Of a stretch of 52,542 bases of DNA, positions 45,942 through 52,542 are shown in pieces (the stretch's first letter is position 1; every line of letters starts with the position of its first letter). The position numbers and the translations under genes were made by a program. The notes beneath the pieces were generated by a model that saw nothing but the letters and a program-made list of their open reading frames with translations, did no database searches and was not told the origin of the DNA. Source of the stretch: Gnetum montanum (lineage: Eukaryota; Streptophyta; Gnetopsida; Gnetales; Gnetaceae); assembly GCA_015680685.1 (NCBI GenBank), contig MNCI01008723.1, forward strand, positions 63,387 to 115,928, read 5' to 3'.

Positions 45942-48157
45942 TGTGACATCTGAAAATGTCGATGGTTGGAACACCGAGAGGTTATCAGGTGTATAGCCTA
46001 ACCTCGGATCTGTGCAAGGGCTGTACTGGAGAAAATGGAAAAGGGGTGCCTTGAATAGTTTGGTCAATTAGTTAGGGACTTACGTGGTGTACAATAACTG
46101 TATGCAAACAGTAATTTTAAAATGTAACACGCTGAGGTTAAAATGGAAGAAAACGTGGGATGCATAACAATAGAAATGCATCAAAGTATGTAACCAAGAT
46201 AATAAGCATGAATAAGTACACAAAGATGAAATATATATGTTATAGAAAAAATAAAATGGGAGTTTAGGTGAGGGAATGCACCACCCCAAAATGAGGGGAT
46301 CTGATCTTTGTTTAGATGATGAATGTATACAACTGGTATGTAGTACTAGACAGGCATAACTGGCAATGGAATGATATAGTCACAGCTCCTGGATTGCTAC
46401 TGATAGGATGCTAACAGGAACTAATGAGCTGATGCTAGCTAGGCTAAGAGCTGCTATGCTAGGTTAAAGGGAGATCTGGGAAGTCCCACTACTAGGACTT
46501 GTTGTTTGCCAACCTTCTATTCACCAATCTCTTCATTAAAGCTTACTGCCAAAAGCCAACCATCAAAAGCCAATCTCCTGAAGCCAACCCCCAGAATGTT
46601 ATTTGCTATGGTATTTATAGAGCCAAGAGTAGGAGAGAGATGTGGCTTGGATATCACATGTCCTAGATCCCACAGGGCAGCAACATGGATGTACTACACT
46701 GACATGTGGTGCCATGCTGATGTGCTACGCTAAATGGAACGAGGCTAGAAGTGAAACCTACTGAGCTATGACCATATCATTCGGACTGCATGTACCCAAA
46801 GGACTAACATATTTTTATAAAAAATGCTCACATCAAATGCAAAGTGGAGCCTATGCTCCAGGACTACATCTTCCCTCCTATTGTGAGTAAGGTCAAGTGT
46901 AGGGACAACTTTAGGAATCAATATGGGGTGCAAAAACAAAACAAACTGCTAATCTTTTCTGTCAAGGAGATGTTGGAGCAAAAATGACCACCGCCAACGA
47001 GTTCTGAAACTACTAGAGATGTCCTGAGGCTTCTTTGTAAGTGTTATGCTATCTACGTTGTCCAGCGTAGAAGCGTAGCATGAACACTTTCTTGCTACAC
47101 TGTGCTACGCTAGGTAGTATAGCACAATGTAACACCCCTTTTTTGTCCTAAATTTTTCCAAGAAAAAAATTCAAAATACCATTCCAAGACCCAACAGTGC
47201 AAGAAACTTCATCAATTGGCAATCATATTTTTCATGTTGAAAAGGCCTAAGACCTCCTGATTTCATCCTTGGGACACTTTTAACATTGATGTCTCTGCTA
47301 TGCTATGCTACGCTGTGCAGCGTGGCATCTAGTCTTACATGAATTTAAGCTTAATTCGCAATGCTTTGTCAAGAGACTTTGATCATACTCTAAAGGCAGA
47401 GTGCGATGGGCAGTCATGGAGGTTGAAGCATGGCTAAATGTAGTTCTTTTGTCAAAGAAATGTAAGAGAAGACTTTCTTAGTGCTAGCATCCTGTTACGC
47501 TATGCAACATAGCACAACATAGCACCTAGATTGGTGTCGCTTTTGCAAAGTTTACCTATGTCACATCGATCACACTTCCAGGATAGAGAAAGGCAGGCAC
47601 CCTTAAGGATCAAAGAATGATCAAGTGCATTTTCTTTATCAACACAACTTCAAGGAAGATTATGTTATGGTTGATACTCTACTACGTTGTGCTACACTAT
47701 GCAGCATAGCGCTCAAAATGGGATGAATTTTGTGACATTTGCCATATTTCTTTCATGTTACGTTGATCATATTACAAGGATGAAGCAAGGTAGGTATCCT
47801 TGAGGACTGAATCATTGCCAACTACATCTTTTTTTCCTGATTTGATACTTGAGAAAGTTTTAACTCCACATGGCTTGCTACACTATGCAGCGTAGCAGGT
47901 TCCATAGTTAGAAACTTGCTAAACTGTTTAGTCTATCCTCAGTGCCTCTTTTGTGCAAACTGGCCTCATGACTAGGTGTTGCATTGATTTTGTTGCAAAG
48001 GGTGGTAAGCAGGCCCAAAAGTGGCTTCATAGACATTAGGACTTTTAGGGTGCTATGTTGCCTGCACAGTCCAGCATGACACCACACTTGTAGAGATCCT
48101 TGCCCAAATTTTGGGACTGTGCTAAATCATGAGAGTCCAAAAATTGATGGTGTTTCA
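45942..48157 (-). mobile_element. 3' LTR of element C
   Basis: On the minus strand it opens TGAAACACC at 48157 and ends near 45942. Its last ~140 bp align with the B LTR end (TCCAGTACAGCCCTTGCA matches TCCAGCATAGCCCTCGCA). ~2.2 kb, longer than the A and B LTRs, partly through internal ~190-bp repeats. Confidence 0.7.
47052..47896 (-). repeat. Palindromic TACGCT...AGCGTA units in the C LTR
   Basis: Hairpin-like 20-mers recur at 47052, 47307, 47494, 47691 and 47877, e.g. GCTACGCTGTGCAGCGTGGC and GCTACACTATGCAGCGTAGC. They are ~185-255 bp apart, and the DNA between them is itself similar, e.g. a gatca block followed by aaggatgaagcaaggtaggt or variants. They form a diverged tandem array of about 190 bp. 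Confidence 0.75.
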
Positions 48158-48212
48158 ATGGCCCCTCCTTGTTGACATCTAGAGGATCTACCCAAGAGAC
48201 ACTAGCAAAGAA
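48158..48212 (-). promoter_or_regulatory. Polypurine tract and stem-loop before the 3' LTR of C
   Basis: Minus strand: the arms TTTGCTAGTGTCT and AGATGTCAACAAG enclose a loop with GGGT/ATCC, then GGAGGGGCCAT meets the LTR. Several changes relative to A are G-U compatible in RNA. Confidence 0.65.
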
Positions 48213-49647
48213 AACCAAACACCATGCTAAATGTGACACCCACACCATTCGTTAGTGCCTATTTAGATAATGCTTTGCTATTCTTAGGAGCGCTAGGAGA
48301 TCTAAGCATGATAGAAAAAAGGGACAAGTTTAAGGAAATTAGGCTAGGGAAAAGGAAAGGTGCAAGATGCATTATCATAAGAGTCATTGCCATAGTGCAA
48401 TCCCTCATCAAAATGCTTCTAAGGGATTTGATGCACATGAGTGGTTTCTCCCTTTGGATTTCGACCTCTCATTGGAGTGTTTAGAGGTGGTCGATCCAAA
48501 TCTAAGATGATTGCAAAGAAACTGTGCCATTTGTCTTGGGAACTTGGCTATATCACCATTTTTCNGAAGCTGTGTACGCGGAATCTCGGTCGGTATTTCC
48601 AGCTGCCNTATTTTTTTAGGAAAATCGCAAACCCATTTTCATTTGAAGGCAACTGTGTCATCGCTGTAGGACAAGTGTTTCCTCCCTGGCATGAGTTTGT
48701 GTTACATCCATGTGGGGCTTTGACTAGCCTATAAAGGCTTCCCATAGGACAAGCTGCATTATGTCCATCATGGGCTTGGCAGTTGAGCATGAGAAAGGGT
48801 TTCACACACATTGGAAAAGCTTGGGAGGAAGATGTCAAAAATTGTAAGTATAAGGAAGGGAGGTTAGGTTGGTTGAAGGGACAGTAGGGTATGACCTCTC
48901 AAGTAGCTAGGCTGGTCAGAGCGGGTACTTTGGAACGATGTAGTGCCTTGTCCCAATGGTGAAATGCATTCTTGAATAATCGCATCTTGGCTTTTATCCT
49001 ATAGAAACAATAAAGAGAAAACCGGAAAAATAACCAACATGTGAGGTGAGGGCAAAGTCATGTTTTCTCAGGACCTTGTTGAGGCAGCAAGTGCTATGTT
49101 TGACATGTGTGATGTCTGAAGTAGGAAGGCTAGTACTGGCTTCGAGGGTGGCCAGCCAAAAAACTTTAATGACCATACTAGAAATGAGAACTTAAGAGGC
49201 TAAGAGCAATGGTAATGTAGGTGCTCAAGAATCCTTGCCAAAGGCAAGAGTCACGAAATTCAACTACAAAGTGAGAAGCCTAATAGCTAAATGCCTTTTT
49301 GGACTTCAACAATGGTGAGGGCTAGAGGGTGCCAGGACTATGACTATGCCACAGTTCTTTTGGGACTCTAGTAGGGAGTGCTAGTGATGGAAGCTATGAC
49401 CAAACTAATTGGTGATGGTGGTAATAGCTCCAGAAGGTTAGCAAGATTCCATAAGGCATCTTTGGAAGATAACCAAGATGCTAGGGATGGTGACACTGCA
49501 TGTGTTCTAGAGGGTTTTTTCTTGACAATGTGAACTTCATTTTGGAACTACAACATCCCACCCCATATTGCCTAGGAAGCTGGAAGATATGCACACTTGC
49601 TTGTTCACAAGGTCACATGTGTGAGCTAGGAGGTGTTGCACTATGAA
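48213..49647 (-). other. Non-coding 3' interior of element C
   Basis: No domain recognised. On the plus strand 48554-48615 resembles the LTR end of this family (gtgtacgcgg, ggtatttccagctgcc), with single Ns at 48565 and 48608; it may be a small LTR fragment inserted here. Confidence 0.4.
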
Positions 49648-49965
49648 CCTAGTTTTAGGTCTTGGTAAACCGTCAGATGTGCTAGTTTAAAGTCCTTGCA
49701 AACCATGGTCCTAATTTAAGGTCTAGGTATACTGAGCTATGCTAGTTTAAGATCCCAATAGACCATTGTGCTAGTTTAACATCATAGCAGATGGAGGATG
49801 ACCAATTTAAGGTCATAGCGGACCATGCTATGGGTGCTAGTATTACATCATGGCCCAAGAACAATCTATGGGTGTCAATTTTGTGTCATGCCCCAAAGAC
49901 ATGCCGTGCTAGTTTAACATCATAGTAGATGTTCTGTGCTAGTTTTACATCATAGTGGACAATGG
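49648..49965 (-). repeat. Post-pol repeat array of element C
   Basis: Read on the minus strand, about ten units with the core TGCTATGATGTTAAACTAGC, ~26-34 bp each, beginning soon after the integrase stop. Same family and position as the array of B at 40193. Confidence 0.85.
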
Positions 49966-50002
49966 AGCTTACCTTGCTTTATATTTGGCATGATGTTGCA
50001 TG

Positions 50003-50690
50003 TTAGGCATAGTATGGTTTTAGGTACAAATGGTTGACAAGATTTGGGAATTCGTTGCCATCTACGTCAGCTAGCTTGAATGCCCCATTCTTATATGCTT
50101 TTGTAACTACAAAGGGGCCTTCCTAGTTGGCTGAGAATTTGCTCATAGGTTCACAAATGGCCTTGAGGACTAAGTCCCCTTTCTTGATCATTCATTGGTG
50201 CAAATTGCAGTCATGTTTCTGCCATTTCTTTTCTTGGTACCACTCGATGCGGTTAAGTGTTTAGGTGCACTCCTTCTCTATAGAGTTAAGGTTAATGATC
50301 CTTGACTCATTGTTTTGAGCCTCATCCATGATGTTTAAAAGGATCATTCGAAGCAAAGAGACCTACAATTCAAGAGGTAGCACTGTCCCAAATTCATATA
50401 CAAGACTATACGGGGTCTTACTTGTAGCGATCCTACATGTTGTGTAATAAGCCCAAAGCATGTAGAGGATTTTCTTGTGCCATCGCCTCTTGCTACTGCT
50501 AAGCATTCTTTTCAAAAGGTTGATGATGACTTTATTAGTAGCCTCTACTTGGCCATTTTCCTAGGGGTAATATGGCAATGAGAAAGAATGTTTGATACCA
50601 AGAATTTCGCAAAAGGCTTTGGTTTGTGCACTACTGAATTATGGCCCATTGTTGATAACAATAGTCATGGGAAGGCCAAACCATGTAACT
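50003..50690 (-). pseudogene. Integrase C-terminal half of element C
   Basis: Minus strand, TAA at 50003-50005. Reads TWFGLPMTIVINNGP near 50650, then GQVEATNKVIINLLKRML, WAYYTTCRIATSKTPYSLVY, KGDLVLKAICEP and EGPFVVTKAYKNGAFKLADV, closing LVNHLYLKPYYA. The second catalytic acid is Asn (VINNGP for VTDNGP) and the Glu is kept. Several in-frame stops (TAA, TAG, TGA) but no frameshift. It ends at 50690, five bases before element D. Confidence 0.85.
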
Positions 50691-51109
50691 ATATTTGAAA
50701 CACCACAAAAAATTTTGGCTAACACTTGTAGACAGAAATTAAGCTAAGTCATGTTGGTCCTCAGCATGACCAAGCTTGAAAGCCTCAAAAATAGCATCAA
50801 ACAAAGTCAAAGAAAGTAAGTAAAAGTTCCCTGGGACCCACAGAAGACTACGATGACATCTGGCATCAAACTTGGCAAATCTTAAGCTCAAAATACTTGG
50901 TTTTCACTAATTATGCATCCTGTACGCTGGCCTACACATTCCCAGCGTAAGGCCCAGCGTACAGCAACTTTCGGGGCTCAAAAACTCATCAAAACATGCC
51001 AGAATCGAGCATCCAGACCCCCCAAAACCTTTCCCAAGGTTCCCAGTAGCTCTTGGATACTCAAAAATCAAATTTTGGGCTCCAAATGATGGTCTTTCAT
51101 TCCTCTACG

Positions 51110-51357
51110 CCCAGCGTATACAGTGTACGTTCACAGCGTATACAGTGTACGTCCCCAGCGTATACAGTGTACGTTCACAGTGTATACAGTGTACGTTCAG
51201 CATTCATAGCATATACGTCCAGCGTATACGCCCTAGCATATACAGTGTACATTCAGCATTCACAGCGTATACGTCCAACGTATATGCCCCAGCGTATACA
51301 GTGTACGTTCAGCATTCACAGCGTATACGTCCAGCGTATACACCCAGCGTATACGTC
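51110..51357 (+). repeat. GCGTATAC repeat array in the D LTR
   Basis: About ten units built on CAGCGTATACAGTGTACGTT and CAGCGTATACGTCC, ~17-25 bp. It lies ~80 bp upstream of the TATA box. A plus-strand frame remains open across it by chance. Confidence 0.85.
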
Positions 51358-51436
51358 GGCAGATGTAACATGTTGTACACTTGTAAATTTTACGCTTTCG
51401 CACCTGGTCAACGCGTCACGTGTCACCCTAAACCGG

Positions 51437-51443
51437 TATAAAA
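51437..51443 (+). promoter_or_regulatory. TATA box of the D LTR
   Basis: TATAAAA in ccggtataaaacccc, directly downstream of the repeat array. It is the best core-promoter match among the LTRs here. Confidence 0.6.
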
Positions 51444-52024
51444 CCCCGATTTTTCCATTTCCGCCTAATGTTTTGCAAAATCCCGGAGCATACCAGAGAA
51501 CATTTACGCTGCACAAAAGAGCAGAAAACCTTCTTACCCTGAGAAGTCCTGCATGCTGGGGATCCAGTCTCTTACGCTCCGCCCGCTCTGCAAACCGTCC
51601 GAGTCACCTGTGTGTACGCTGGGACTTTTCAGCTGCCTTGTGTTCCCACAACTGCGTTAAACCAGTGCACTGTACTCTAACTCTATAATTCCATCGTTTC
51701 ATTCACTGCAAGTTCTTTTACAGTTTTACGTCAATTTGGCCCATGCCTCGCTCACGCTTCATTTGCATCTGTTTACGTTTTACGCTGTTTTTGCTTGATT
51801 TACGCCTGTACACTGTTTACGCATAACCCAGCATATTAGCATTTGCGTACGCACAGGGAAATCCTTGTCTGATCCGCTTGCGGACCACCCAAGGTACTCT
51901 GCCTTCGCTGCATTCCAGCACGCCCTCAGGCATAGGCAGGGTCTTCTGTACACGTCCTGCGATCCCGCGGCCTCTATTTTTTTCCTTCCAGCCGGAGATC
52001 GACGATTTCAGGTGGTACAGAAAT

Positions 52025-52043
52025 TGGCGCTAGAACGAGGGCC
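52025..52043 (+). promoter_or_regulatory. Primer-binding site of element D
   Basis: TGGCGCTAGAACGAGGGCC, one base different from the PBS of B, five bases after the LTR. Confidence 0.75.
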
Positions 52044-52066
52044 TCCTAAAAACCTTACCTGCAAAC

Positions 52067-52375
52067 TTTCCAGCGTCTACGCTGCCCTGTTTAAAACTCA
52101 CCATCTGCAAGTCTTCCAGCGTCTACGCTGAACCATACGCTAACTTTGTTTACAAATTCCCAGCATCTACGCTGCTACAATATTCTTACGCTTGCTACAG
52201 TGTTCTTACGCTTGCTACAGTGTTTTTACGCTACTACAGTGTTCGGGCGTATACGCTGCTACAGTGTCCGTGCGTATACGCTGCTATAGTGTCCAGGCGT
52301 ATACGCTGCTACAGTGCTCGGGCGTATACGCTGCTACAGTGTTTCAGCATATGCTACAGTGCCACTACAGTGTTT
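52067..52375 (+). repeat. Leader repeats of element D
   Basis: Short CCAGCGTCTACGCTG units (52067-52180) are followed by ~20-bp units (gctacagtgttcttacgctt) and then four ~25-bp units containing GCGTATACGCTGCTACAGTG (to ~52345). The palindrome GCGTATACGC is related to the one in the LTR array. Confidence 0.85.
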
Positions 52376-52542
52376 TTCCAACAAAAACACCCAAGACGGG
52401 CCCGTTTCAAAGCCGAATTCGCTGCGATTCGCACCTACTTCAAACCAGTCTAAGTCCTAACAACCACCAACATCGATTACCTTGTCCAAGCACACATTAC
52501 CATGGAATCATCCCAAAACTCCAACGCACGTGCCCTCATATT

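Larger units (their letters stand above)
45942..50690 (-). mobile_element. Element C: minus-strand Tat-like element, 3' half
   Basis: Order on the minus strand: truncated integrase (50690-50003), repeat array, non-coding region, stem-loop and polypurine tract, 3' LTR (48157-45942). It is cut inside integrase by element D at 50696, so its RT, gag and 5' LTR lie beyond the window, if they survive. Confidence 0.8.
50696..52019 (+). mobile_element. 5' LTR of element D
   Basis: TGAAACACC start and GGTACA end, 1324 bp, followed five bases later by the family PBS. Only the start and general design are shared with B; much of the middle differs. Confidence 0.7.
50696..52542 (+). mobile_element. Element D: 5' end of another Tat-like element
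   Basis: 5' LTR, PBS and repeat-rich leader are visible; gag would lie beyond the right edge. It is inserted in the integrase of C, so it is younger than C. Confidence 0.75.

Noticed and set aside
51053-51688. 211-codon Tyr/Val/Gln-rich frame in the D LTR
   Set aside because: Open only because of the GCGTATAC tandem repeats; it spans the TATA box and has no family signature.

Overview
This is a stretch of plant nuclear DNA made almost entirely of nested and decayed Ty3/gypsy LTR retrotransposons. There are no rRNA, tRNA or CRISPR features, and the only trace of a host gene on its own is a broken O-methyltransferase first exon near 8 kb (minus strand). Plant origin is supported by Tat/Ogre-type and Athila-like polyproteins, plant-type GT-AG introns, LTR TATA boxes, and in-frame nonsense codons that are mostly TAG where Gln (CAG) is expected, as CHG-methylation decay would give. 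The density of nested elements suggests a large genome, possibly a gymnosperm, but the sequence does not prove this.

Layout. 1-5370: element 1 (+), a gag-protease element lacking RT, RNase H and integrase core. 5371-8900: anonymous DNA with tandem repeats and the O-methyltransferase fragment. 8905-12610: element A (+), the 3' part of a Tat-like element ending in a 1.58-kb LTR that abuts element E, a minus-strand gag pseudogene (12615-13940). 14064-15205: a tandem segmental duplication holding an assembly gap. 16444-22765: element G (+), a gag-only element with two 0.85-kb LTRs and a near-perfect TSD. 22766-25857 and 43430-43689: element F, a minus-strand Athila-like pol remnant split by element B. 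25863-43424: element B (+), a complete 17.6-kb Tat/Ogre-like element with perfect TSD GTAGT. 43690-45941: LTR copies and an internal stub of a minus-strand G-family element (H). 45942-50690: element C (-), related to B, cut in its integrase by element D (+, 50696 to the right edge), of which the 5' LTR, PBS and leader are visible.

The key object is element B. A single frame encodes an N-terminal extension, gag and protease. Then comes a 5.27-kb stretch bounded by GT...AG whose removal would join protease to reverse transcriptase in frame, as in the known Ogre intron. On its opposite strand lies a second multi-exon gene (36273 to 32192) with its own ATG, upstream TATA and up to seven phase-consistent introns. 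Its product combines an FCP1/NIF-like phosphatase fold lacking the usual catalytic acids, a long unknown domain, a coiled coil and an acidic tail. The space between this gene and the sense donor holds a 27-bp repeat array. A related array lies downstream of pol in B and again in C, and A has the intron-type version. A, B and C also share a stem-loop immediately upstream of the polypurine tract. All genes seen are inactivated; most reading frames and splice phases remain legible.
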